A stretch of DNA of 64,000 nucleotides, taken from Diogma glabrata. Its lineage: Eukaryota > Arthropoda > Insecta > Diptera > Cylindrotomidae. The position numbers were made by a program, and so were the translations under genes. Location of the stretch: contig OY856186.1 in the NCBI GenBank assembly GCA_963693315.1, forward strand, positions 89,285,534 to 89,349,533, given 5' to 3'. Below are positions 32,800 to 43,688 of this stretch, one piece after another; position 1 is the stretch's first letter; each line of letters opens with the position of its first letter. Under the pieces are notes generated by a model. The model saw nothing but the letters and a program-made list of their open reading frames with translations. It had not been told where the DNA came from and made no database searches.

Positions 32800-33136
32800 G
32801 TGCTTTAATTCCTGCCTGATGTGTTTGTTAAATTTGTCAGATGCAGATAGAATTGATGGAAATGAAGTGATTAATAAATTTGTATGTACTGAAATCTCTG
32901 ATCCCATTCTTTTTCCTAAGTTACATGAATATGTGAAACGTCATATGATGCATGGACCATGTGGTGCTCTAAATCCCAATTCTGTTTGTATAAGAGATGG
33001 TAAATATAGTAAGAATTTTCCAAAACCTTTTTCAGAAAATACTAAAGAATCTGTGAATGGTTATCCTTTGTACCGTCAACGTGATAATGGTATGAGTGTT
33101 GATGTACGTGGTGCATCTCTTGATAATAGATACTAG
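32800..33136 (+). pseudogene. Helitron Rep/helicase fragment
   Basis: The frame carries FVCTEISDPILFPKLHEYV, KRHMMHGPCGALNPNS, a C-I-R-D-G-K block, NFPKPFSENT and GYPLYRQRD, ending LDNRY. These are consecutive blocks just downstream of the HUH nickase motifs in the Helitron replication-initiator protein; the upstream D-A-D-R-I-D fits the end of the region after the HUH signature. The HUH residues themselves and the whole helicase domain are absent. The full protein is normally well over 1,000 residues and drives rolling-circle transposition. No Helitron terminus (TC or CTRR hairpin end) was identified, so this is an internal fragment. Confidence 0.88.
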
Positions 33137-33297
33137 GAGGGCCCTGCGTGTTGACGTAGAAGCAATGATTTCAAAAAGTGGTAATGAGAAATGCTAGCAT
33201 ATAATTTTTAATTTTTCTTTTTAAATATATGCATGAAAAATAATCAGAACTCTAGCTGATCAGTGCGGATATATGAAAAATTAGATCAAAATATGGA

Positions 33298-33450
33298 GGG
33301 GCTGAAATCTCACATCTCTGAGATATCAAGACTTCGGTCTGGGTTAAGGATTTCGATATAGTTTTCGGCAAAATACTTTTATGAGGACATGGTTTTTAGT
33401 TTTGGGATGGATGTATATCAAACATAACTTTTTGTTAAAGTACAATTATT
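33298..33450. repeat. Dispersed repeat also found at 51155-51310
   Basis: Shared blocks in the same order are gagatatcaagacttc, tgggttaa, atatagttttc and tttagttttggg. At 51155 the copy lies just beyond the 3' side of LINE G, so it may be a LINE 3' untranslated region. Confidence 0.7.
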
Positions 33451-33511
33451 TTGTATCTCTGTTTAGAAATTTATTACAAAACTAACACGAAACATCAATA
33501 CGTTGCCGGAA

Positions 33512-33930
33512 AATTATAATCAAAATTCCAAAAATATTGTTAAATGAAATAAAATTAAACTTCTTCATAATTCCAAAAATATTCCAAAAATTAGAACAAA
33601 ATCAAATATTTAAATTTTTTTTAAATTCCAATAATATTCCAAAAATTCTTAAAAATTCAAACTTTTTCCAACATTCTAAAAATATTGCAAAAATTATTAT
33701 AAAATCAAAAATTGAAAATTTTTTCAAAATTCCAAAAATTATAATAGTATCAAAAAATTAAAAATTTTTCAGAATTCTAAAAATATTCCAAAAATTCTTA
33801 CAAAATCAAAAATTAAAACTTTTGCCGAAATTCTAAAAATATTGCAAAAGTTATTACAAAATCAAAAATACAAACTTTTTCAAAATTCCAAAAATATTTC
33901 AAAATCTATAACAAATTCAAAAATTTCCAT
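33512..33930. repeat. Degenerate satellite with about 60-bp period
   Basis: About seven units built from aattccaaaaatattcc and acaaaatcaaaaat occur in head-to-tail order. The frame 33537-33761 arises from this low-complexity array. Confidence 0.8.
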
Positions 33931-33982
33931 GTCCAATTTCATTTTATATTACATTTACTTCATAAAAAAAGCTACATTTTTT

Positions 33983-34350
33983 TTCCAAAAAATTGGCTAA
34001 AAAAATAAATGAAATCATTTTTTGACACACTTGACATTATTTTTTGACAAACTTGTAATGCCATAATTCTCTATAATAATAATAAAATATCATGTCATAC
34101 AAACTATTAATTTTATTTTTTTCTAAAATAATTGGGTAAAAAATAAATAAAAATCTTTCTTTTGACACACTTGACAACATTTTTTGACAAACTTATAATG
34201 CCATAAATCTCAATAATAATAATAAAATTTCATTTCAAACAAACAATTTTATTTCTTTCCAAAAAATTGGGTAAAAAAATAAATAAAAATCTTCCTTTTG
34301 ACACACTTGACAACATTTTTTTGACAAACTTATAATGCAATAATCTAGGT
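33983..34350. repeat. Tandem repeat of about 138 bp, three copies
   Basis: The block tttgacacacttgacaacat followed by tttgacaaacttataatgc recurs near 34020, 34159 and 34299, each preceded by an attgggtaaaaaa block. Confidence 0.9.
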
Positions 34351-34535
34351 TTTGATCTCACATACCAATCCCGACCATCAAGATTCCTCCAAATTTAATG
34401 ATCCTACTCCTAATCACTTAAAATGAACGTTTTTTAAGCCAAAAATATGAAAATTTGCTATTTTTGACACACATAATGATTTTTTTGACCCATTTCCGGT
34501 ACAGTTATCGAACACAGCGTCGTGATTCGGAGGAT

Positions 34536-34885
34536 TGTTTATGTTGAAGCATCGATAAAAGAGTCAAGCATCGAGTCAAGCGTCGATAAACGATTTGTTC
34601 TTTTTCGACGCTACTATCGAAGCTCTGATCGATGCTCATTTTATTTATTTTATAAAAAAATACATAAAAATAAAAATATTAGTTTTAATTAATTTAAATT
34701 TTTGAAGTTTATGGAAAATTGATTATTAAATTAATTAATTTTAAGTTTATTGTATATATTTTTGTAAGTTTTATTAAAATTCTCGAATCTCCAACGTAAA
34801 CACTGTAAAAGAATAGCGCTATTCAACGCTTTTATCACTGCTTGACTCGATGCTTGACTCTTTTATCGAAGCTTCAACATAAACA
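34536..34885. mobile_element. 350-bp MITE with 46-bp terminal inverted repeats
   Basis: 34536-34581 (tgtttatgttgaagcatcg...) is complementary to 34840-34885 with one visible mismatch. Inside lies a perfect palindrome, gaatagcgctattc (34811-34824). It sits directly against the LINE D RNase H relic. No transposase is present and the superfamily is not assigned. Confidence 0.85.
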
Positions 34886-36240
34886 GACCCTTAGAAGTGT
34901 CTTCGATGATAATTTGATCATTTTTAATATATGGTTCATTTGCTGTACTAACGTCTGCCTTGTCTGCTATATCGTTACCAATTATACCTATATGCGAAGG
35001 TATATATCGAAATAAATTGTATTATTTCATTAGCTTCCTGAATCATTAATAGAAGGTCTTGAATTTGTTGTACATAGAAGTTTTGTGAATAAACATTTTG
35101 TAGCGATTGGAGACTGCATAGTGAGTCCACTAGTATTGTAGAGTTGAAGATTTTATAATCTTGTTTCAAGGAAGGCAATGAAGATTGCATTGAGTTCAGC
35201 TGAACATTTATTTATAAATGTAAATATAAAAAATTTCACTGATGATAGATATATATATCTGAAACCGGTCTGATTTTTATATTTTATAAAAGTTGTTAGA
35301 AAAATAAAACATTTTTATTAAATCAACAAATTTAATAATTATTTAATTAAATGCAAATATTGTTTTTTTGTAAGTTTGTTATAAATGAAGGCGCATCCGT
35401 TATTTGTTTTCGAACCATCGCAATTTATTTTTGTAATCTGAACATAACTTTGTAGAATTTTTTTGCAGCACTTATTTACAGGTAGCACTACTTGTAATGT
35501 TCTTTTTGTGTTCCGTAAGTTATAGATTTATATTGTGTTCAACTTGCAAGGTGGATGGGTTTTGATGTATTTAGGAAAAGTTATGTTAAGTTTAATGTTC
35601 ATGTCGGAGAGGATGTATTTGGATCTAATGGAGAATGGTTTGGGATAATTTGGATAAGTATCAAATAACATTTGCAGTTGGGGATTTTTGTTGCATTGTT
35701 GTATATGTGGTTATCGTTTTCTGCTATTTTGAAAGCATATTTTGAAATTTTGAATGGGAAGTAATTCCCCTGCTTCTACGTATAGACTTTTCGTTAGGCT
35801 TTTATGATAGGCACCTGATGTTATTTTTAATGATTGATTGTATAAATTGTCGATAATTTTTAGGATATTGGGCTTAGCCGATGTGTATGTTACACATCCA
35901 TAATTCATTTTAGAATAGATTATTCCTTTCGTTATCATTGTGAGTGATTTTCGGTCTGCCACTGTAACCACGGTTGGAAAGGTATTGCAATAAATTCATT
36001 TTTTCAAATAGCTTCTCAAATCTTTAATGTGTGGTTTCCATGTTAGGAATTGGTCAAATATCATTCCCAGGTACTTAAGTTCATTCACATACATATTGTA
36101 GTCGTTGGTTGTTTAAATGTAGCTACTACATTTTTCAATAGCAAGGTCGAGTTCTTGAATGCTGAAATCGTAATTATAGTCTGCATTGTCGCTGTCATTA
36201 ATTTCAAATAGGATTTTTTCTATTTGAGATTTTTAGTTTA
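34886..36240 (-). pseudogene. LINE D: reverse transcriptase thumb and RNase H relic
   Basis: Reading the minus strand from about 36110: VNELKYLGMIF, then an F-L-T-W-K-P-H-I block, ITKGIIYSKMNYG, a L-K-I-T-S-G-A-Y block and SLYVEAGELLPI (35711-35971). The RNase H part at 34890-35210 has CSAELNAI, ILVDSLCSLQSL and PSHIGIIGNDIADKAD. A LINE reverse transcriptase tail followed by RNase H is typical of I/R1-like clades. The two parts are in different frames and separated by about 500 bases of decayed sequence. The catalytic polymerase core is not visible. It is a 5'-truncated, inactive copy. Confidence 0.82.
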
Positions 36241-36523
36241 AAAAGTTGGTGTCATAGGCTGCATCACTACTAAATAATGGTTTCTAAATGATTTCCGATG
36301 ATATGATATCATTCCGATGATATTTCTGTAGAACCAGAGTGGTCTTGATGATTTATTTGTGTAATATTGAAGTACTTTTGTTTTCCTTCAATGCTTTTAG
36401 CTTTTTGCCAGATTTCTTTCACGGTTGTTGTTGAAATGATCATTTGTATATATGCATTTCAAGAATTTTTTTCGTTTTGTTTTATTATAAATCTCGCTTT
36501 GCCCTTGCCCTTTTAAAATTTAT

Positions 36524-36776
36524 TCAGTTTTCTGCTGTATTGTCTTTTTTGTATTTATAGAACATTGATTTGTAGTCTCTTGTTACTAACAAGGGGGCAA
36601 TCGCTTTCAGTTCACCCCATATCTCACCAATATGTTTTGTATCAGCTAGAACCGTTTTTTTCCATGTCATGGGTGGTCTTCCAACTCTCCTTTTACCATG
36701 TGGATTCCACTCAAGGGACATTCTTGTTATATCCTCAGCTGATTTCCTGAATGTATGTCCTATCCATCTCCATTTC
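36524..36776 (-). pseudogene. LINE E: C-terminal fragment (host of LINE F)
   Basis: The minus-strand frame reads STLERKWRWIGHTFRKSAED, an L-E-W-N-P-H-G-K-R-R-V-G-R-P block and a W-G-E-L block. This is the conserved tail of a group of RTE-like non-LTR elements. The start of the nominal frame at 36844 is not real, because the first about 20 residues come from the inserted LINE F tail. LINE E sequence should resume at 37575, but only a few codons can be matched there. The 3' end is near 36500. Confidence 0.8.
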
Positions 36777-36790
36777 CTTTCTAATGTGCT
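36777..36790. repeat. Target-site duplication of LINE F, left
   Basis: ctttctaatgtgct is identical to 37561-37574. Confidence 0.88.
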
Positions 36791-37560
36791 CTCTCTCTCT
36801 CTCTGGCGTTTACATCCCATGGAGGGATTTTGCCGTCTGTGCAATCAGCTTCCAATCGTCTCGTTCCATGACCAGTTGACCCCAGTTTCGACATCCTATA
36901 TCACGAAGGTCTTGGATGATGTCATCACGCCAGCGTTGTCTAGGTCTTCCTCTTCGACGAACACCAGCTGGTTGTTGTTGGGACGCTTTTTTAATCATTC
37001 TATCTAATGGTGCCCTTTCTACATGACCAAACCATCTAATCCGGTTAGATTTAATGAATCCGATTACATCGCAGCCTCCAAGAAGCAGTCTGATTTCATG
37101 ATTCATTCGGATTCTATACTGATTTTCAGCAACTTTACATGGACCATAAATTGTTCGTATGACTTTCCTCTCGAATGTTGATAAAATTCTACAATCGGAG
37201 GAAGTCAGTGTCCAGCTTTCGCTTCCAAAGGTAAGCACAGGTCGAATTAATGCTTTGTAAAGTGTGAGTTTGCACGACTGCGAAAGATGTTTAGATCGCA
37301 AAAGTTTTGAGTATGCGTAGAAAACTCTGTATGCGGCTGAGACACGAGCTTTAATATCTGCCTGCATGTCATTTGACGATGTTATTACAGACCCGAGGTA
37401 TTTGAAGTTTTCTACACGTTCCACTTCATAGTCGCCAGTATTCAGATTGCCGGGAGGTACATTCCTGGATGTTGTTAAAAGTTTAGTCTTGCCGGTGTTA
37501 ATGCATAATCCAAGTCGTTTAGCATTTCTTTCAAGCTGAGAGAGACTAGAGAGAGAGAGA
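36791..37560 (-). pseudogene. LINE F: 5'-truncated RTE-like retrotransposon inserted in LINE E
   Basis: One continuous minus-strand frame from about 37555 to 36810 encodes the end of a non-LTR reverse transcriptase: GLCINTGKTKLL, VENFKYLGSVIT, a R-V-S-A-A-Y-R-V-F-Y block, a K-A-L-I-R-P-V-L-T-F-G-S-E-S-W-T-L block, RIRWFGHVERAPLDRM, VRRRGRPRQRWRDDI and a NWGQLV block, ending LHGM. The nominal ATG at 37424 is internal, since coding continues upstream. The 3' tail is an AG microsatellite (36791-36804). The fragment is bracketed by a 14-bp duplication, so it inserted as a 5'-truncated copy by target-primed reverse transcription. The open frame has no visible stop, implying a younger age than its host LINE E. 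Confidence 0.87.
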
Positions 37561-37574
37561 CTTTCTAATGTGCT
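37561..37574. repeat. Target-site duplication of LINE F, right
   Basis: Second copy of ctttctaatgtgct, directly after the 5'-truncated end of LINE F. Confidence 0.88.
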
Positions 37575-40500
37575 GCGTCATCAAATATCGCTGCTGGAGA
37601 TTCTGATAACGGCCAAGAATTAATCAAGGTCGTTACACACTAACTTAAAGTGTTACGGTGTTGTTTTCAGTTAAACGCAGAATGAAATTGTTCAGGTTTT
37701 TCTGCAGCAACACAGTTTCAATCTACTTACAGTACTTTTCAAAGACCTTTGTTTTAATTTTGGCATCAAGATTTTACAAATATGTTTAGCTTCGCTATAT
37801 ACAGGCTACAAAAACCAATTGTATTCATTACAGGTTTTTAAACCTCTGTTAATGAACTATCCTTCTAGTAAGTTTGTCATTGTTTCAATTCCGCCAGACC
37901 GTTTTGTGTTCCGGACTGAGCCACCACGTCTTCTGGCAGAACTTTCGAAAGCCTGGACTTGGTCATCAGGTTTAGAAAAAACTGAAATAATTCCTTATCA
38001 AATGTAGTGAAAACGTAATATGCTATTAAGATCATTGACCTACGATTTTGTTTGTCATCTTGTCAACTATTTATAATATAATTTTAAAAACAACTGATCT
38101 CATATTTTAAGACATATATGAAAAATTCATGTACAAGTTTTTTATAATATGAGGACAGTGAAAACAAAGCAATTGAAGTCATTGACATCACAATGGTTTT
38201 GTTAGATATTTATACATAATATACAATAATATTTAATACAAACAGTCTTATACTTGATGACTTTCTTTTCTTTTCAGGGATAGTTTTTAGGTATCTTTGA
38301 CTGACTTTTCACTAAACTACAATGCAAGCTAAATCGATCTAATTACTAGAAATTTTCCGCACCAAACAGGATAGAAACTTTCAGATACCTATATTCGATA
38401 TAGACAACTAATAATATTTACATATTGATTGAAATACCTATATAATAATTTATGAGGAAAATTTTGTTGACTGAATGGTATTGCGAGATCCGTTAAACAC
38501 TATTCTAACTTTGGATAGTTTTGCTAATTCGTTAAATAATGAAGTGTTGCTTTTTCTTTGTTGCTTTACTTGATTTGTTTTTTTTAGCTAACAAACAATG
38601 GCTTCTGTAATTTACAATAAAGTCAATCGGTTGACTTCCGAGCACGTCTACTCTAGCGATTCAATTTTATGATTATAGTTTTTCTTTCTATTCATGATCT
38701 AGCAAAAATCTACATTTTCTCAATTTGTCTGTAAAACAAATATTATTTTAATCAAACAAAAAAAAATCAGTTCATTGGTCGTATTCGGAAGGAATTTCTA
38801 ATTCCTTTTATTTTCTTCAAGATTATAAGGAAACCAGATAGTAAACGGTTCTTAAAACAAACAAAGAAATTTATTTTTTGAAGTAATATTTGATATTATT
38901 CTTCTTTCGAAAGAACTAGGTCAAGAATTTTGTTTTCAAAAATTAAATTCAGAATTTGATATGTAAGAACGATTTTGGATATAGATAGATTATAAAATAG
39001 CAAATTAGTTTTTATCATCAGAATAAGAATAAATAAACATTTTTCCTTCCAAAGAGGAAAAGAAAATTTCTTAGTTTTTCAAAATTTTTTTTTATATGCT
39101 AGTTGCTATTCAGTATATATTCCTCAAGCATTTTTCACAACAATAAAAGAAAAGAAAACGATTTCTAAGGATTATCCTGTTTCAAAAATTTTAATTAGTT
39201 TAATTCCTAATAAAATGTTGATACTAGGAACAATAATTATATTATATGTACAAATCTGTATGAGATTACCAGATATAAAATTGAAGTAATTATTTATGCT
39301 TTTGTCTTACAGTAGAGAAAATCAGGTTTTAGGAATAATTAGTTGTTCTTGTTATCAGATTGAAGTAATTTACATGTATTGACAATTTGACAATTTTTTT
39401 AGAAACTATTGGTTTAAACGTGACCAATTGCTACTAATATAAAAATTCAAAAAAATCCATTGGACAAACACAGATTTCGATTTGTAACAAAAATATGTTA
39501 CAATTCGGTTGTAATCAAGTTTTTTTAAAACTTAATCAAATCACATATATTATTATATTAAAGTTTCGAATTATAGATTTGCAACAAATTATTCGGTTCA
39601 GTTTTATCAGTGTTTTAATTTTGTTCCGGAAAATTGCACTTCATGTTCAAATGTTTCATAAAAGTGTCTTTTGTAGCACATCTCAAAAGTTTTATTTTAT
39701 TGTAACTGCAACAAATCTAGTAAAGAGTTAGCAACCTTCAAATCACTAAGTTGTTATATATTTTCTCCTCAAGTTACTGTGAGGTTTTTATTCAGTTGCA
39801 ATAAACGGTTTTTATTCAGTTGCATATGTCAATTGTATTACGCAAATCATCAATGGACGAAACTTTAGTTATGTTTAGAGCAAACAAGGGCTGCAAAATT
39901 GTTACGCCTATACTGAACAAGTAATAACTTTGTGATTGTCAGGTAGATATATGTACTTCTAGAATACTTTTTTTGAAACTTACCTTCCTTAGCACATGTA
40001 GAGGTTTCAATATCTTGTTCCAGAAATCATAGTATTCTAGATCAAGATCATCAGCACTGTGTTCCCAAAGTAATTTATTGTATCACATGTCAGTGATTCA
40101 GATGCAGATTTTTTCAGTTCAGATTAGTGATTCTAATGTTGAATTCATTATTACTCCTTCGTTGCATAGAAATATTTCTCAATTAATATGTTTTAGTTTC
40201 AAGCATTAGGTTGGTTCCTTTCTTGAAATATTTTAGTCCTTATCATTTAAGATAAATCCGCCACAATTTGTTTGTGTATCGTACCACCGATGCAGATAAT
40301 ATAAAATAATGAACTTCACACAACACATTTTGTTTTTCGCTATTCTAATCAATTCAATTCGCCAAGAGTAATAAAAATGGTGGGTTTTACATTTTTATTT
40401 ATTTATTTAATAAAAAATGTTTTGGTTTTGTTTATTTTAACAATAGAGATCACATAGAAAGATCACAGCATTTCTTTTAAATTTATTTTTACTTATAATT

Positions 40501-41408
40501 TCACCAACCAATATATTTTCTTTTATTTATTTTGTTTTTGTTTTATCTAAAAACACTAATTTTCTTTCAAAAATAACAACAAATCTTTTTGTTTTCAAAA
40601 TTTAACTAATTTTGATCACAGTCATCACCGAATTTCCAAACAGCATTCAGTATATGTAATCTGGTGGACCTCAATATATATTTCTCACATATTTGCGCCT
40701 CTCTATTTTTCATAAGTTTGTCTCCACACTCGGCATTTTCGAATGATTTATATATCGACCATATATTGGTTACTCTCTATTTTTCTAAAGTCTGTCTCCA
40801 AATCAGGCATTTTCCAATGATTTGTTACGATTTTATGATGTATTCGTCAATATGGCTAGAGATGTTTGCTGGCAGTTGTAAGTCAGACTTTACAGTAAAT
40901 CAAATTACCCCAATATGTGAGAAAATATATAGAAGTTCGCCACTGCATAGCTTTGACAAAAGTCAAAATTATTAATGTTTACATTTAAAGATTATATTTT
41001 TTTTATTTACTTTAAGATCCATGCCATTTGAAACAACAATCCCCTATTATCTTCAAAATGACGTTCGTTCGTTCCTACACAGATGCGTATCAATACTGAA
41101 ATGGACGCAAAAGTTTCACAAAAAGACGGATTCAAATGGGCAAAGAATAGAAACTCTGACTACCCCAAAAGTCTGAGGAACCAAGACCATCAAACACACC
41201 ACTTCAACAAAAATTACTACATGTAAAGATTAAAATGTTCCACTCAACCCATTATTGGCCTTTGATCAAACTCCTCATGCCTCCGTAATTTAGCCAATCA
41301 TAATGAATTAACTATAAATTAATATTATATAACACCCAATGGTCCCGGCAGTTGTTGAATGTGAATGGCAAAACGATAAAATAATGAAAAGCTCAAATAA
41401 TCGCAATC
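37575..41408. other. 3.8-kb AT-rich stretch with no recognisable gene
   Basis: The short plus-strand frames (37819-38007, 39495-39731, 40664-40975) have no motifs that I recognise. Two diverged tandem copies of about 83 bp occur at 40690-40830 (tctccacactcggcatttt and tctccaaatcaggcatttt). Just before the gypsy element a block like caatggtcccggcagttgttg (41338-41358) resembles 46427-46447 beyond it. Confidence 0.5.
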
Positions 41409-41413
41409 ATCTA
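41409..41413. repeat. 5-bp target-site duplication of the gypsy element, left
   Basis: atcta, repeated at 46415-46419. Confidence 0.85.
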
Positions 41414-41677
41414 TGCTATATTGTAATAAAAAAAGGTTGCACTTCCCTGAGATCAATTATATAAAATCCTATTGAATGTATATTGTTTTTTATGTTTATA
41501 TGAGTGTATAAGAAAAACACAAAAATATTAAATTAAGTTGAGTTTTGATCTCTCTTCTTCGTCAACCGCCTAACTAGACAGATCATATAAATTATATATA
41601 TTAAATAAATAAATTGTATTCCAAAATTTAATTATTGATTTTTGTTGGAAAATGTGGAAGCAAGCTGAAACATAACA
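41414..41677 (+). repeat. 5' LTR of the gypsy element
   Basis: It runs from tgctatattg to gaaacataaca. A tatataaaat box near 41458 and an aataaataaa signal near 41604 are the likely promoter and polyadenylation sequences. It differs from the 3' LTR at three sites. Confidence 0.95.
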
Positions 41678-41696
41678 CTGGCGACGAGGAATACGG
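41678..41696 (+). promoter_or_regulatory. Primer-binding site
   Basis: ctggcgacgaggaatac directly follows the LTR. The tggcgacgagg form is seen in mag-like elements; I do not assign the priming tRNA. Confidence 0.65.
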
Positions 41697-41832
41697 TAAA
41701 GTATTTTTTATTTTATGTCATAAAATAAAAAAAAATAAGAATAATAATGATGTGCAGTTCGGGAAAGACAATAAAATTAAATAAATTGCACGTGGTGAGA
41801 TAAAACGAAATTTATGTTGAGTTGATTGTATA

Positions 41833-41914
41833 AATTATAAACTGTAAATTGTTCATTGTGTAAATTATAGACTGTTAATTGTTCAATGTGTTAATTATAA
41901 ACTATTCAGTGTGT
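41833..41914. repeat. About 30-bp tandem repeat in the gypsy leader
   Basis: Three diverged units of the form attataaactgttaattgttca lie between the primer site and the gag start at 41951. Confidence 0.7.
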
Positions 41915-41950
41915 CTCTAAAATTAAGAAAAACAAAGTTAATAAATTAAA

Positions 41951-43688
41951 ATGCCGCTAATAGGTACAATTGAAAATTTTTTACCCGGTGGAGATTTTGA
42001 GGAATACCTAATGAGATTAAATGAAATTTTCAAATGCAACGATACGAAAGAAGAACAAAAGGTACCCCTAATGTTAACATTAATTGGGGGTGAAACCTTC
42101 AGTATTTTAAGGAAATTGATGTATCCAGACGATCTTACAACGAAAACATATGATGAAATAGTTAAAGTGCTAACTACTCATTTCAAACCACAAAAAAATA
42201 TAATAGCAGAAAGCTTTAAGTTTCTTAAACGAGATCAACTCCAAAATGAAACAGTTGCAGAATATATAATTGAATTGAAAACACTGGCAACTACATGTGA
42301 TTATAAACAGTTTTTAGATCGCGTGTTACGTGACAAGTTTGTAACGGGGCTAAAAGACCAACATATCCAAAGTACAGTCTTAAATAATAGTGATGAAAAC
42401 ACCACTTTTTCAAAGGTTTGTGATCAAGCTCTGCAGTTGGAACTTACTGGAAGGGAACAACGTACCATTCGAGAAGCTACACCAGCTGGCGTTAATGCGA
42501 TTAGACCAAATCAAGCACCAATATTTCCAAGGTCACGGGATCGTTTTAATATTCGAAGCCGGCCATTTTCAAGGTCAAGGGATCGTTTTAACATGCGAGG
42601 CGGCCGGTATAGGAGTTTTTCAAGAAATAGTTATCGATCATCACGTCCACCATCCAGATCGAGAAACGAAAATCAACATTGTTCGAGATGTCCATATAAT
42701 CATCAATCAAATAATTGCCCAGCTATTAAAATGAGATGCTATAACTGTGGTGAAACGGGACATCATGCTAAAAGGTGCACTAAAAGGGAAGTAAATAACT
42801 TAGATTTTAATAATTTAAAAATTAATTCAATTAGCACAGTAGTTAAAACATCATTACAGGTATACATAAATTTGAAAGTAGAAAATAATTTTATTGATTT
42901 TGAACTCAATTCTGGTGCGTGTCTTTCTGTAGTCGATTTGAAAACATATAATCAATTTTTCCCTAAATTGACTATTCAAAATTATTCGAATATTAAGTCT
43001 GTTAAACTACTTTCAGGAATCAGTTTGGAGATAGTTGGAGGAATACCAGTCACTGTGGAGTATTCTAATTTAAAAATATGCACAGTTTTAACAGTTGTGA
43101 ATACTAAAGATGAATTTCAACCAATAATGGGGCGTGACTGGATGGATCAAATTTATTTAAACTGGAGACAATATTTTCAGGAAAAAAATGAACCGTGTCT
43201 TAATACAATTTTAACTACGAAAATTTTAAATGGAAATCAGGTACGTGATATTTTTCCAACTGTTTTTAATTCAGATAGCTCAAACCCGATTAAGGGATTT
43301 GAGGCTGATCTTGTGTTGAAGGAGGATACTCAACCAATTTTTTATCGTGCCTATAATTTACCCTTTCGATTGCGGAATCAGGTTGAAAAAGAACTGGATC
43401 TGCTTGTATCCAAATCTATTTTAAAACCGGTTAAGTCCAGTGATTGGACTTCTCCGATTGTGGTTGTTGCCAAACCATATGGCAAGATTAGGATCTGTTG
43501 CGATTTTAAGGTTACCATAAATAAATATCTCACCACGGAACACTACCCCTTACCGATTATTGATGAGGTATTGGCTTCTTTAGCCAATTATTCATTCTTT
43601 TGTGTACTGGACCTAGAAGGCGCATACCAACAACTTTCCGTTTCTGAAAGATCGAAACCCTTATTAACGATAAACACCCACAAGGGCC
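41951..43688 (+). pseudogene. gypsy gag-protease and start of reverse transcriptase
   Basis: The 614-residue frame (to 43795) covers capsid/nucleocapsid, protease and the first part of polymerase. Residues about 1-160 are a retrotransposon gag domain (GGDFEEYL at the start). About 193-238 is an Arg/Ser-rich stretch with a repeated FSRSRDRFN unit. 244-256 and 263-276 are zinc knuckles, the first with unusual spacing (CX2CX3HX4C), the second standard (CX2CX4HX4C). The protease motif at 320-323 is Asn-Ser-Gly-Ala (codon 42908-42910) instead of Asp-Ser/Thr-Gly. Polymerase starts near 430, with the first catalytic Asp in VLDLEGAYQQL near 554. Loss of one T in the run at 43689-43692 shifts the frame, so codons after about 580 in this frame are meaningless. 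Gag maturation and polymerase would both fail in this copy. Confidence 0.9.

Noticed and set aside
33537..33761. Asn/Lys/Phe-rich frame
   Set aside because: It arises from the 60-bp satellite array and has no independent support.
36788..36804. CT/GA microsatellite as an independent feature
   Set aside because: It is the 3' tail of LINE F.
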